Origin: Trebonia sp963737285
GTDB lineage: Bacteria > Actinomycetota > Actinomycetes > Streptosporangiales > Streptosporangiaceae
DNA: 64,000 bases
Assembly (NCBI GenBank): GCA_963737285.1
Contig: CAVTRT010000002.1
Span: 682,001-746,000 of the forward strand
Direction: 5' to 3'
A program made the translations under genes and the position numbers. Below are positions 48,770 to 58,429 of this stretch, one piece after another. Position 1 is the first letter of the stretch; the number at the start of each line of letters is the position of its first letter. The notes beneath the pieces are model-generated. The model saw only the letters and a list, made by a program, of their open reading frames with translations, did no database searches and was not told where the DNA came from.

Positions 48770-51700
48770 ATGCCTGAGCTGCCATCGCTCCCACCACAGG
48801 TCAGCCTGGCGGCCATCGACCGCGAGATACTGGCTCGCTGGCGGCGGTCGCAGACCTTCCAGGCGTCGCTGCGGCAGACCGAGGGCGGCCCGCACTGGAC
48901 GTTCTACCAGGGGCCCCCGACCGCCAACGGCATGCCGGGCATGCACCACGTCGAGGCGCCGGTGTTCAAGGACATGTTCTGCCGCTTCAAGACGATGCAA
49001 GGCTTCCACGTGCAGCGCAGGGCCGGCTGGGATTGCCACGGGCTACCGGTCGAGGTGGCGGTGGAGAAGGAACTGGGCCTGTCCGGTGCGCGGGACATCG
49101 AGTCCTACGGCGTCGCCGCGTTCAACGAGCGCTGCCGAGAGTCGGTGCTGCGGCACGTGGACGCCTTCACCGCGCTGACCGAGCGGATGGGCCACTGGAT
49201 CGACCTGTCGGACGCCTACCAGACGATGGACCCCTGCTACGTGGAGTCCGTCTGGTGGGCGCTGAAGACGATCTACGACAAGGGGCTACTGGTCCAGGAC
49301 TTCCGGATCAGCCCGTACTGCCCCCGGTGCGAGACGGCGCTGTCAGACCACGAGATGGCACATCCCGACGCATCCAAGGAGGTCACAGACCCGTCGGTCA
49401 TCGTCCGGTTCCCGGTCGCGACGGCAGCCACCGATTCGCCTCCAGGCGTGCGCAGGCACCTGCCCGGGGCAGACCTGCTGGTGTGGACGACGACGCCGTG
49501 GACGCTAGTGGCCGGCACCGCGGTGGCGGTCCACCCGGAGGTGAACTACGTCATCGCCCGCAGGGTCGGAGGGTTCCGGGCCTGGGGACACAGGGGCGCT
49601 TCGCGCGCGGAGCACACTGTCCCCCCTGGCAAGCGCGCGCGCGGCGGCGACAAGGTGGTAGTCGCCGAGTCCCTGTACGCGCGGGTACTCGGCGAGGGCT
49701 GGCACATCCTGGCCGACATGCCTGGGGCGGCCCTGAGGGGAGCGAAGTACTCCCGGCCGTTCGACATGGTCGACATTCCTGATGCCCCCGTCGTGGTCAG
49801 TGCTGACTTCGTGACAACGGCGGATGGAACCGGGCTGGTGCATCTGGCCCCGGCGTTCGGCGCCGATGACATGGCCGCATCCCGGGCGCACGGGCTGCCC
49901 GTGGTCAACCCGGTGCGCCCGGACGGCCGGTTCGAGGAGCACCTGCCACTGATCGGCGGGCTGTTCGTCAAGGACGCCGACGAGCCCGTGGTAGCGGACC
50001 TAGGCGAGCGAGGGCTGCTGTTCCACTCGGCGCCGCACACGCACCCCCACCCGCACTGCTGGCGATGCGGCACGGTGCTGCTGTACTACGCGCTCCCGTC
50101 GTGGTACATCCGGACCACCGCGATCAAGGACGAACTGCTCGCCCAGAACGAGAAGACCACCTGGCAGCCTGCCACCATCAAGAACGGCCAGTACGGCGAG
50201 TGGCTGCGCGGCAACGTCGACTGGGCGCTGTCCCGGACCCGGTTCTGGGGTACCCCGCTGCCGCTGTGGGAATGCGGCGACGGGCACCTGACCTGCGTCG
50301 GCTCACTGGCCGAACTGGGGGCGCTTGCGGGCGCGGACCTGTCGGCGCTAGACCCGCACCGCCCGTTCGTGGACTCGGTGACATTCCCCTGCCCGACGTG
50401 CGGGTCGACGGCATCGCGGGTACCGGAGGTGATCGACGCCTGGTTCGACTCCGGCGCCATGCCGTTCGCCCAGCATGGGGCACCACTGCGCAATGCTGAA
50501 GACTTCGAGCGGGCGTACCCGGCACAGTTCATCTGCGAGGCGACCGACCAGACGCGCGGCTGGTTCTACTCGCTGATGGCAGTCGGCACGCTGGTCTTCG
50601 GCAGATCCGCCTACGAGACCGTGGTCTGCCTCGGGCACGTCGTGGACGCCGCGGGCCGCACGATGTCCAAGCACCTCGGCAACGTGATGGAGCCGATGGG
50701 CATGCTGAACTCTTACGGCGCCGACGCGGTGCGCTGGTTCTTCGCCGCATCGGGCTCCCCGTGGGGACAGCGCGGCATCGGGCCTGGGGTGCTGGATGAG
50801 ATCGTCGCCGCGGTGCTGCTCACCTACTGGAACCTGGCCTCGTTCCTGACCCTGTACGCGAACGCGTCGTCGCCTGTGTGGACGCCGGACCAGCCCGCGC
50901 CGGCGCAGGCCCAGCGGCCACTACTGGACAGGTGGGTGCTGGGAGAGGTGGGACGGTGCGTTCGGGATGTGACAAGGGCAATGGAGGAGTTCGACAGCGC
51001 GGCAGCCGGACGGCGGATCGCGGCACTGATCGGCGACCTGTCGAACTGGTACGTACGGCGGTCCCGGCGGCGGTTCTGGGAGGGGGCCGCTACCGCCGAT
51101 GGCGCGGCGGCGTTCGCCACCTTGCACGAGGCCCTGGTGACGGCGACAAAGCTGATGGCACCGGTCACCCCCTTCCTCACCGACTACGTGTGGGCAGCGA
51201 TCCGGCCTGCCGGGGAACCGGAGTCGGTGCATCTGGCGTCATGGCCTGTTCCGGCATCTTCGGCGGCCTCATCTTCCGCGGCGCCAGCGGCGGCTTCGGC
51301 AGGTCCGGCAGGTCCGGCAGGTCCGTCGGCGGATGAGGCACTGGCGGCTCAGATGGTTCTGGTGCGACGACTGGCGGAGCTGGGGCGATCAGCCCGGGCT
51401 TCGGGAGGCACGGGAACCAGGCAGCCGCTATCTCAAGCGCTAGTAGCCGCGCCAGGGTTCGACGGCCTGCCACCGGAACTGCGCGACCTCGTGGCGGCTG
51501 AGCTGAACGTGCGCGCCGTGCAGTCGCTGGATTCCGCAGGCCTGTCCGGTGTCGGCACGCAAAGCGTGACACAGGCCCCAGCACCGGGCTGGAGCGTAGC
51601 GGAGGCCAACGGGGAGACAGTGGCTCTCGACCTCACGGTGACACCCTCGCTACGCGCCGAGGGCCTCGCCCGCGAGGTGATTCGCAAGATTGCGCAGGCT

Positions 51701-51973
51701 CGCAAGGCCGACGGCCTAGCGGCGACCGACCGGATCACGGTGCGCTGGGGCGCGTCTGGCCGGGAGCTTGCCTCGGCGCTCGCCGAACATGGCACGATGA
51801 TCGCTCGCGAGGTGCTGGCGGTAGCATTCGAGGCTCATGACAATGGCGCGAGTGCCGACAGCGACGTAAGCGGTCCTGATGGCGGCGAGGCCGACAGCGC
51901 GGGGGGTGCGGGCGACTGGCATGAGCATGTTGACGAGACCCTTGGCCTGCGCTTCTGGCTTGCCCCGCACTAG
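48770..51973 (+). CDS. ileS: Isoleucyl-tRNA synthetase
   Basis: Charges tRNA-Ile with isoleucine. The 1,067-residue protein is the long actinobacterial type. The class I signatures are PPTANGMPGMHHV (HIGH equivalent, about residue 48) and TMSKHLGN (KMSKS equivalent, about 630). The CP1 editing domain (WTTTPWTLVAGTAVAVHP) and a C-terminal anticodon-binding region (DRWVLGEVGRCV) are present. The start is ATG 48770 after GGAGGGACTCGG. An Ala/Gly-rich insert of about 30 residues lies near residue 840. It runs divergent to the traR/dksA-lspA-rluD set; no T-box leader was found. Confidence 0.96.
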   Translation: MPELPSLPPQVSLAAIDREILARWRRSQTFQASLRQTEGGPHWTFYQGPPTANGMPGMHHVEAPVFKDMFCRFKTMQGFHVQRRAGWDCHGLPVEVAVEKELGLSGARDIESYGVAAFNERCRESVLRHVDAFTALTERMGHWIDLSDAYQTMDPCYVESVWWALKTIYDKGLLVQDFRISPYCPRCETALSDHEMAHPDASKEVTDPSVIVRFPVATAATDSPPGVRRHLPGADLLVWTTTPWTLVAGTAVAVHPEVNYVIARRVGGFRAWGHRGASRAEHTVPPGKRARGGDKVVVAESLYARVLGEGWHILADMPGAALRGAKYSRPFDMVDIPDAPVVVSADFVTTADGTGLVHLAPAFGADDMAASRAHGLPVVNPVRPDGRFEEHLPLIGGLFVKDADEPVVADLGERGLLFHSAPHTHPHPHCWRCGTVLLYYALPSWYIRTTAIKDELLAQNEKTTWQPATIKNGQYGEWLRGNVDWALSRTRFWGTPLPLWECGDGHLTCVGSLAELGALAGADLSALDPHRPFVDSVTFPCPTCGSTASRVPEVIDAWFDSGAMPFAQHGAPLRNAEDFERAYPAQFICEATDQTRGWFYSLMAVGTLVFGRSAYETVVCLGHVVDAAGRTMSKHLGNVMEPMGMLNSYGADAVRWFFAASGSPWGQRGIGPGVLDEIVAAVLLTYWNLASFLTLYANASSPVWTPDQPAPAQAQRPLLDRWVLGEVGRCVRDVTRAMEEFDSAAAGRRIAALIGDLSNWYVRRSRRRFWEGAATADGAAAFATLHEALVTATKLMAPVTPFLTDYVWAAIRPAGEPESVHLASWPVPASSAASSSAAPAAASAGPAGPAGPSADEALAAQMVLVRRLAELGRSARASGGTGTRQPLSQALVAAPGFDGLPPELRDLVAAELNVRAVQSLDSAGLSGVGTQSVTQAPAPGWSVAEANGETVALDLTVTPSLRAEGLAREVIRKIAQARKADGLAATDRITVRWGASGRELASALAEHGTMIAREVLAVAFEAHDNGASADSDVSGPDGGEADSAGGAGDWHEHVDETLGLRFWLAPH

Positions 51974-52041
51974 GCCAGGCGTCGCAGGGGGCTATAGCGG
52001 ACCGAGCGGGATAAGTGCGATGCTGACTTGGCTTGGCAGGT

Positions 52042-53424
52042 CTAGTCCTCGGGCTGGCAGGCACTGCAAGGGGTGCAGCCCGCCTGCTCTGCCTGCGTGG
52101 CCGTCATCCGCTGCACATCCCCGTCGTCCATGAAGCGGATCAGGATGCAGTCGAAGTCGTGGAAGCGCGGGACACCCGGCACTACTGCCACCTGGTCGGT
52201 CCCGGACAGCCGTCTGCCCTCGCCAGGCGCGTCGCCCTCGCCAGGCTTGTTAGCGTCGTCAGGCCCGCTAGCGTCGTCAGGCCCGGCATCGACCAGGGAA
52301 GGGGCGACCGAGTCAGCGCCAGCGTCATCGGTTTCTTTGTCCAGCGTGCTTGTTGTGTCCGTGACGCTTGCGTCGTCCGTATCCCAACTGGCGTCAATCC
52401 AGTTGCGGCCGGATGCGCCCGCGTCCAGCGAGTCCTCGCCCGACGCCGCATCGCCGACGGCAGTGGTGCCGTCGCCACCAGCGTCTTCGGCACCAGTGTC
52501 TTCGGCACCAGCATCGGCGATCGAGCCAGCTTCCGCGTCCACCGCGACACCCGACGGATCGGGCTCGGCTACCGCGATGCCCGTGACGTCGTCGGACAAC
52601 GCGTCCGTTGACGGCATGGCTTGCAGGGCCACGGTGTCAGCAAGCAGGGCCACCGTGTCAGCAAGCGGACCGGCGCTCGCGTCGGCTGTCGACGTGCCAC
52701 CCGCGATCAGCAGGTCGGTCTCGGCGGGCACGTCAAGGCCGGCCGACTTCCTGGCCGACAAGCCCGACGAGGAGGCCACAGGCTGGTCATCCACGTCATC
52801 GAGCCAGCTTGGCACCGGATCCTGCGACTTGCCCTTGGCGACATCGACCCTGGTCGGCAGCGTTCCTGCCCACGGGAGGACCGGATCGGCACGGGTGGGC
52901 GGCGCGGCGGGGTGCCGGAATCGAGACGGCTTGCCGGACAACGGGGCAGAAGCATCCGCTGGTGCGGACGGGAAGCGTGACTCCGGTGGCGGCCATGCAC
53001 CCGGTCGCCCTGGGAACCTGCTGGCATCCGCCGGTCGGTCAATGCTGTCCTGCGCGGGGCGTGGCTCGGATCCACCGGGCTCAAAGGTGCCGCCCGGATG
53101 CGGCGCGGGGACATCGGCCCTAGAAAACGCAGAGCCGTAACCACTCACCCCGGAAGCCAGGGGAACTTGTGAACGTGACGGCAGTTCCTGCTGTGTCCCC
53201 TGCAGCCCAGCTGACTGTCCGGCACGCTCCGGCGTGCCGGACGTCGCCGACTTGGCCTCCCCGAACAGCTCCTCGCGCTTAAGCGCCACCCCCACGGCGA
53301 GGGCGACCAGCGCGAGAGCGCTGACGCCGATCGCCACGTACACCAGCAGCAGGCTGCTGGTGACAACACCCCCGATGAGAACCCCGATAGCGGCAACGAC
53401 TAGCGCGGCACTGAACCGGATCAC
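52042..53424 (-). CDS. Membrane protein with long disordered Asp/Ala-rich region
   Basis: The 460-residue product has two N-terminal transmembrane helices (about residues 4-24 and 28-48). A long, acidic, low-complexity region (50-400) follows with short repeats such as DTVALLA and AEDTGAED. A conserved-looking C-terminal block, RFHDFDCILIRFMDDGDVQR, ends in a Cys-rich tail (CTPCSACQ). It lies between divIVA and ileS, where actinomycetes often encode a small membrane protein. Its function is unknown; the Cys tail could bind metal. Confidence 0.65.
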   Translation of the reverse strand: MIRFSAALVVAAIGVLIGGVVTSSLLLVYVAIGVSALALVALAVGVALKREELFGEAKSATSGTPERAGQSAGLQGTQQELPSRSQVPLASGVSGYGSAFSRADVPAPHPGGTFEPGGSEPRPAQDSIDRPADASRFPGRPGAWPPPESRFPSAPADASAPLSGKPSRFRHPAAPPTRADPVLPWAGTLPTRVDVAKGKSQDPVPSWLDDVDDQPVASSSGLSARKSAGLDVPAETDLLIAGGTSTADASAGPLADTVALLADTVALQAMPSTDALSDDVTGIAVAEPDPSGVAVDAEAGSIADAGAEDTGAEDAGGDGTTAVGDAASGEDSLDAGASGRNWIDASWDTDDASVTDTTSTLDKETDDAGADSVAPSLVDAGPDDASGPDDANKPGEGDAPGEGRRLSGTDQVAVVPGVPRFHDFDCILIRFMDDGDVQRMTATQAEQAGCTPCSACQPED

Positions 53425-53472
53425 CGTTCTACTCCTCGTGCCGGGCGCGCCCGAAGTCGTAGGAATCAGGAA

Positions 53473-54345
53473 TTAGCGACGGTCGTGAACCGGCGCGCTA
53501 TCGCCGATGCGGTAGCCGCCCGTGTGCTGGACCATGGTGTCTGGACCGGAAGAGTACTGGCCAGGCGTCGGACCCGCGTTACGGAGGGACGGCTGCCCGA
53601 GGCCCACCGACAACTGTGGTGACGGCGGAACCGGGGGAACCACCGGGAATGTCCCACTGTCGGTCACGCCAGCCTCAAGATCTCGGAGCTGGCCCTCCAG
53701 GTACGCCTTGAGGCGGCTGCGGTACTCACGCTCGAAGGCGCGCAGGTCATCCACCCGGCGCTCAAGCTCCTCCCGCTGCTGCACAAGCGAGCCCATCGCC
53801 TGGCGGTGCCGCTCCTGAGCGTCCCGCTCCAGGCTCTCGGCGCGCGCACGGGCGTCACCGGTGATCTGCTCGGCCTGACGGCGAGCCTTGGTGAGCACGT
53901 CGTCGGCCTCGCGGCGAGCCCGGTTCAGGGTCTCGTCGGCCTCGCGGCGCGCATCGGCGATCGCCTGGTCCGCGGTCTGCTGGGCCAGCGACAGCACCCG
54001 AGCGGCCGTGTCCATGTTGTCCTCGACCGATGAGTAGCCGCCTCCGCCGCCCATCATCATGGGCTCGGGACGCCGCGGCTCCATGGCCATCGGCGGCTCG
54101 CCGGCCATCAGGTCTGTCTTCGTCTGGTCCGACAACGGCGAGCTTAGCGCGGGAATGCTTTGCTTCCCTCCGCCTCGCAGGACCTCAGCGAGCTTGGCCC
54201 GAAGATCCTCGTTCTCCTGGATCAGTCGGTCCAGTTCACCCTCAACCTCATCGAGGAAGGCATCGACCTCTTCCTCGTCGTAGCCAGGCCTGAGCCTGGT
54301 CGTACTGAACTGCTTGTTCCGCACATCCGCGGGCGTCAGCGGCAT
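53473..54345 (-). CDS. divIVA: DivIVA/Wag31 polar growth protein
   Basis: Polar scaffold that recruits cell-wall synthesis at hyphal or cell tips. The start ATG 54345 follows GGAGACGAG and matches the family N-terminus MPLTPADVRNKQF; an earlier ATG would add 24 unrelated residues. The 290-residue protein has the membrane-targeting DivIVA domain (1-65, RPGYDEEEVDAFLDEVEGELDRL). A linker and a long coiled coil follow (about 115-240: QQTADQAIADARREADETL and similar heptads), then a Gly/Pro tail. It is the last division gene of the cluster here. Confidence 0.95.
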   Translation of the reverse strand: MPLTPADVRNKQFSTTRLRPGYDEEEVDAFLDEVEGELDRLIQENEDLRAKLAEVLRGGGKQSIPALSSPLSDQTKTDLMAGEPPMAMEPRRPEPMMMGGGGGYSSVEDNMDTAARVLSLAQQTADQAIADARREADETLNRARREADDVLTKARRQAEQITGDARARAESLERDAQERHRQAMGSLVQQREELERRVDDLRAFEREYRSRLKAYLEGQLRDLEAGVTDSGTFPVVPPVPPSPQLSVGLGQPSLRNAGPTPGQYSSGPDTMVQHTGGYRIGDSAPVHDRR

Positions 54346-54472
54346 CTCGTCTCCTCGGCGCGCTTGGCTGCGATCCTCAGCACACTGTTCCTCAGCACAG
54401 TGCTTGCTTGCATCCACATGCTGCTAGCACCCTCCTCGGTCCCAGCACCGTTCTGTGCAGCACGCTACACGA

Positions 54473-54763
54473 TCACAGAACAGGCACGACCTCTTCCAGC
54501 AAAATAAGTACCACGAAGAACAGGATCATGAAGCTGAGGTCAAGGGCTACTGTACCGAGCCGGAGGGGCGGGATGAAGCGCCGCAGGAATTTCAGCGGCG
54601 GATCGGTCGTCGTGAGAATTGACTCACACACCACCAGCAGGATGCCGGTCGGCTGCCAGTCCCGCGCGAAGGCACGGATCCAGCTGATGACCATCGTGCC
54701 GATGAGCATCAGCAGGTACAGCTCTAGCAGGTAGGTGAGGACTATCTTGAGGATGCCCATCAT
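54473..54763 (-). CDS. YggT-family membrane protein
   Basis: The 96-residue protein has two YggT transmembrane segments (ILKIVLTYLLELYLLMLIGTMVI and LSFMILFFVVLILLEEVVPVL) with the conserved DPPLKFLRRFIPP motif between them. The family lies between sepF and divIVA in most Gram-positive division clusters. Its role is not settled; osmotic-stress tolerance and cell-shape functions have been suggested. Confidence 0.93.
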   Translation of the reverse strand: MMGILKIVLTYLLELYLLMLIGTMVISWIRAFARDWQPTGILLVVCESILTTTDPPLKFLRRFIPPLRLGTVALDLSFMILFFVVLILLEEVVPVL

Positions 54764-54921
54764 GCCACCCTGTCGCTCGTTATCACGCCGCTGGCCGAGG
54801 TTGCCGTGCCCTTCGGGGGCGCGCTGTCCCTCGATGTCACGACGTCCCGAAGACCCTTATCGCCCTGGGGCCGACCGCCACTCGGGCTACTGTTTGCTAC
54901 CACGTCACCACTACATGTTCG

Positions 54922-55407
54922 CTAGCTCTGGTTAAAGAAGCCCCGCTCGGCAATCCGAGCCTTGTCCTCCGCGGTCACCTCAACGTTCGCTGGAGACAGC
55001 AGGAACACCTTGTTGGTCACCTTGTCGATGGACCCGCGCAGGCCGAAGATCAGCCCGGCCGCGAAGTCGACGAGACGCCGGGCGTCACTGTCGACCATCT
55101 CGGTCAGGTTCATGATCACCGGGGTGCCGTCGCGGAAGTGCTCACCGATGGTCCGAGCTTCATTGTAGGTGCGCGGATGGAGCGTCGTAATCCGTAGCAG
55201 GTCAACCTGCTGGGGCGCAGGTGGCTCCACCCGGTGATCAGCGGCAGAGTACCCGCTGTAGTCAACACTCGCCGGAGGGATCTCCGCTTCCGGCTCGTCG
55301 TCGTACTCGTCGTAGTCCTCATACGAGTCGTACTTGTCCTGATAGCGACGATCGTCGTCCTCCACGAGGCCAAGGTAGACCGCCATCTTGCGCATCGCGC
55401 TGGCCAT
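54922..55407 (-). CDS. sepF: Cell division protein SepF
   Basis: Membrane anchor and bundler of FtsZ at the septum. The 161 residues comprise an N-terminal amphipathic helix (MASAMRKMAVYLGL), an acidic Tyr/Asp-rich linker (20-60) and the SepF core dimer domain (70-155: LHPRTYNEARTIGEHFRDGTPVIMNL, FAAGLIFGLRG, VFLLSP). It lies between yggS and yggT in conserved order. Confidence 0.96.
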   Translation of the reverse strand: MASAMRKMAVYLGLVEDDDRRYQDKYDSYEDYDEYDDEPEAEIPPASVDYSGYSAADHRVEPPAPQQVDLLRITTLHPRTYNEARTIGEHFRDGTPVIMNLTEMVDSDARRLVDFAAGLIFGLRGSIDKVTNKVFLLSPANVEVTAEDKARIAERGFFNQS

Positions 55408-55475
55408 CCTTCAGTCCTCCGTCGTGCCACACCCACGCGTCGCCGCGTTCCCGAACACACCCACTGCGACGGACA

Positions 55476-56243
55476 TTACAGGACTGGAGGCTTTCTGGCG
55501 CCGAGCAACGCCGTACCGATTCTCAGGTGTGTCGCTCCACACGCTATCGCGTTCTCCATATCACCGCTCATTCCGGCGGAGATGATGTCCGCGTCCGCCC
55601 TGATGATACGTACCGTATCCGAGCAGCGACGAAGTGCCTCAAAAGCGGCAACCGGCTCCATGCCAAGCGGGGCGACCGCCATGACCCCACCGAGCACAAG
55701 CCCCGGCTCGGCCTCGATGGCCTCCGCGACCCGCGCCACCTGCGCCGGCGGGACCCCGCCCCGAGACGGGTCTGCGTCAATGCTTACCTGAACGAGACAC
55801 CCGATCTGCCTGCCGACAGCCCTCGCGGCGGTACCGAGGTGGGTGACTAGGCGGATCCGGTCCACCGAGTGGACAACATCGGCGTACTCGGCCACGCTCC
55901 CCGCCTTCCGCGTCTGGAGCTGGCCCACGAAGTGCCAGGTGATGTCGAGCCCGGCGCACTCGGCCGCCTTCGGTGCCGCCTCCTGGTCACGGTTCTCGCC
56001 GAAGTGGCGCACCCCTAGCTCATTCAGCAGCCGGACATCGTCGACTGGGTACGTCTTGGTCACCGCGATCAGCGTGATCTCGCTCAGGTCCCGGCCGGAG
56101 GCGGCGCAGGCCTTGTCTATCCGGTCCCGGACCTCGGCCAAGTGCCCGGCGAGCTCGCACCTGCGGTCGTCGCCAGGACCATGCGCAGTTCCCTGCCCCA
56201 CTCCGCTGCCTCGTCCCCCGGTCGCTCCGCTCGGTCCAGTCAT
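55476..56243 (-). CDS. yggS: YggS-family PLP homeostasis protein
   Basis: Binds pyridoxal phosphate through Lys in TLIAVTKTYP and controls vitamin B6 levels. The 255-residue product from ATG 56243 fits the family: HFGENRDQEAAPKA, WHFVGQLQTRK, HSVDR, GGVMAVAP and SAGMSGDMENAI, GATHLRIGTALLG. The first 27 residues (TGPSGATGGRG...) are an unconserved extension, so an internal start is possible. It directly follows ftsZ; the pgeF gene usually found between them in actinobacteria is absent. Confidence 0.93.
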   Translation of the reverse strand: MTGPSGATGGRGSGVGQGTAHGPGDDRRCELAGHLAEVRDRIDKACAASGRDLSEITLIAVTKTYPVDDVRLLNELGVRHFGENRDQEAAPKAAECAGLDITWHFVGQLQTRKAGSVAEYADVVHSVDRIRLVTHLGTAARAVGRQIGCLVQVSIDADPSRGGVPPAQVARVAEAIEAEPGLVLGGVMAVAPLGMEPVAAFEALRRCSDTVRIIRADADIISAGMSGDMENAIACGATHLRIGTALLGARKPPVL

Positions 56244-56295
56244 CACGGCTCGACGGCTGTCCTCCCGCCGCCGGCCGCGCCCTAGGTCGCTGGGG

Positions 56296-57984
56296 TCACT
56301 TGAGGAAGTCGGGCACATCCAGGTCGTCGTCTTCCTCGAAGACCACAGGCCGCCGCCGTTGCGAGGATACATCGAAGGTCTTCTCTGGCGCCGACCGGGT
56401 CGAGTCCTGCCGCCCGAAGCCGGACGGCTCCTGTCCGCCGCGCTGGCTGTCGCCAGCGTCGTCGCCGTACCCGGGGGCGGCCGGTGCCGAGTACTCATCA
56501 TTATCGTCTTCGCTGGACAGGAACGCCACGGGAGCCGGCACGTAGCTGGCGGACGGAATCTTCGACGCCGACTGCACCGGGACTTGCGTGGTCGGCTCAG
56601 CCGACGTCCCGGTTCCCGGCGCGGGAGCGGCGAACCCGTCCGCGCCGTATCCGCTGTACCCCCCCGCGGAACTGCCGTAACCGCCCGCAGAGCCGCCGTA
56701 GCCACTGCCGGAACTGGCGTACCCGCCCGTGGTGGCGCCGCCGGCGGCCGAGCCAGTGCCAGGCGCCGCCGGGCCGGTGCCACCGGACGTGCCATAGGCA
56801 CTGGCTGAGTCCGCCACCGAGGCGTTGCCCGCGGCAGTCCCCGCCACCGGCCCCGCGGAGGGGAAGGAACCTGCCGAAGGGCCAGCCGATCCGCTCGTGA
56901 CCGCGGGCGATGTAGCCCAACTCGACGAGGCGGGCGGGCGGGCAGCACTGGCGCCAGCGCTCGGGGTCTGGGAGGTATAGCCAGCGCTGGGCGTCGCCGT
57001 GGCACCATAACTGGCACCGGCGGCCGGGCGCGACGGGTGCGGCTCGTCGAACCCGGCCGCGATGACGGTCACCCGCACCTCGTCGCCGAGCGCGTCGTCG
57101 ATGACGGCGCCGAAGATGATGTTGGCGTCGACCGCCGCGGAGTTGGAGACAAGCTGCGCTGCCTCGTTGATCTCGAAGAGCCCGAGGTCCGAGCCGCCCT
57201 GGATGGACAGCAGCACGCCGTGCGCCCCGTCAATGGAGGCCTCAAGCAGCGGCGAGGAGATCGCCATCTCGGCGGCCGCCACGGCCCGGTCATCGCCGCG
57301 CGAGGACCCGATGCCCATCAGCGCGGACCCGGCACCGGACATGACCGACTTAACGTCAGCGAAGTCGAGATTGATCAGGCCCGGGGTGGTAATCAGGTCG
57401 GTGATGCCCTGCACACCAGACAGCAGCACCTGATCGGCGGCCTTGAACGCGTCCAGGACACTGACGTGCCGGTCGGAAATCGACAGCAACCGGTCATTCG
57501 GGATGACGATCAGCGTGTCCACTTCGGCCCGCAGTCGCTCGATGCCGACCTCCGCCTGCACCGCGCGCCGCTTGCCCTCAAAGCCGAAGGGACGGGTCAC
57601 CACGCCGATGGTCAGCGCACCCAAAGACCGGGCAACCGACGCGACGACCGGCGCGCCACCGGTCCCGGTGCCGCCCCCCTCACCTGCCGTGACGAAGACC
57701 ATGTCGGCGCCCTTGAGGACCTCCTCGATCTCCTCTCGGTGATCCTCGGCGGCCCTAGCGCCGACATCCGGGTTCGCCCCGGCGCCGAGGCCCCTGGTGA
57801 GCTCGCGCCCGACGTCGAGCTTGACGTCGGCGTCGCTCATCAGCAAGGCCTGCGCATCGGTGTTAATCGCGATGAACTCGACGCCCTTGAGTCCCTCTTC
57901 GATCATGCGATTGACGGCGTTGACGCCGCCCCCGCCGATTCCGACGACCTTGATGACCGCCAGATAGTTCTGCGGTGCTGCCAC
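56296..57984 (-). CDS. ftsZ: Cell division GTPase FtsZ with long C-terminal linker
   Basis: Tubulin homologue that forms the Z-ring. GTG 57984 is chosen because it gives the family N-terminus VAAPQNYLAVIKV; an ATG 9 codons upstream adds unconserved residues. The GTPase core (1-315) has GGGGVNAVNRM, GEGGGTGTGGAPV, NTDAQALL and the T7 loop region NLDFADVKSVM. The intrinsically disordered linker from about 320 to 550 is Gly/Ser/Tyr-rich (GGYASSGSGYGG) and far longer than in most bacteria. It ends in the conserved C-terminal peptide DDLDVPDFLK that binds SepF and FtsW. Total 562 residues. Confidence 0.96.
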   Translation of the reverse strand: MAAPQNYLAVIKVVGIGGGGVNAVNRMIEEGLKGVEFIAINTDAQALLMSDADVKLDVGRELTRGLGAGANPDVGARAAEDHREEIEEVLKGADMVFVTAGEGGGTGTGGAPVVASVARSLGALTIGVVTRPFGFEGKRRAVQAEVGIERLRAEVDTLIVIPNDRLLSISDRHVSVLDAFKAADQVLLSGVQGITDLITTPGLINLDFADVKSVMSGAGSALMGIGSSRGDDRAVAAAEMAISSPLLEASIDGAHGVLLSIQGGSDLGLFEINEAAQLVSNSAAVDANIIFGAVIDDALGDEVRVTVIAAGFDEPHPSRPAAGASYGATATPSAGYTSQTPSAGASAARPPASSSWATSPAVTSGSAGPSAGSFPSAGPVAGTAAGNASVADSASAYGTSGGTGPAAPGTGSAAGGATTGGYASSGSGYGGSAGGYGSSAGGYSGYGADGFAAPAPGTGTSAEPTTQVPVQSASKIPSASYVPAPVAFLSSEDDNDEYSAPAAPGYGDDAGDSQRGGQEPSGFGRQDSTRSAPEKTFDVSSQRRRPVVFEEDDDLDVPDFLK

Positions 57985-58091
57985 GAGGAGGGTACCTTTC
58001 CGCTCGTCCAACTTGCCGGGCTGGCGTGGCTTCGTGAGCCTGCCTGCCCCGTCCCCGGCCCCGGGTGACCTGGCATCGAAATTAGCTTCTG

Positions 58092-58122
58092 CCAGGTTTC
58101 ACCTTCAGGTTGAGATTTAGAG
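58092..58122 (-). promoter_or_regulatory. AT-rich element upstream of ftsZ
   Basis: The minus strand reads CTCTAAATCTCAACC followed by TGAAGGTGAAACCTGG, 108-138 bases upstream of the ftsZ start. It resembles the AT-rich sequence with AACCT/AGGTT halves seen upstream of ftsZ in Streptomyces. It may be part of an ftsZ promoter separate from the upstream operon. This is recognition by eye only. Confidence 0.35.
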
Positions 58123-58273
58123 TTATGCTGTCCTACGATTGATAGGGACAGTAAGGTGGCTAGCCACCAGGGTCAACTAACCACGCGTGAACCTCTTCAA
58201 CGTGTCGCGGATAACAGCTGGGAGACGACCGGCTGACCGGACGACCCATGCTCCGAGACGGCATTAGCCGTAG

Positions 58274-58392
58274 ACGACAGTGCCCCCTAGACCACAGTGC
58301 CCCTAGACCACAGTGCCCCTAGACCACAGTGCCCCTAGACCACAGTGCCCCTAGACCACAGTGCGCCTAGACCACAGTGCGCCTAGACCACA
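58274..58392 (+). repeat. 16-bp tandem repeat array between ftsZ and ftsQ
   Basis: The unit ACCACAGTGCCCCTAG occurs six times in perfect register from 58291 to 58386 (the last two copies read GCGCC in place of GCCCC), with a degenerate unit before (58274-58290) and a partial one after. It fills much of the 445-bp gap between ftsQ and ftsZ, which otherwise holds no gene. CTAG occurs once per unit. The function is unknown. Confidence 0.93.
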
Positions 58393-58429
58393 TAGCTGTC
58401 GGATGACATCGCATTGCAGCAGGTTGCCA

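Noticed and set aside
56243..57017. Extended 513-residue reading frame covering yggS and part of ftsZ
   Set aside because: The upstream half is the same-strand shadow of the ftsZ linker in another frame and has low-complexity Arg/Pro composition; YggS homology begins only after 56243.
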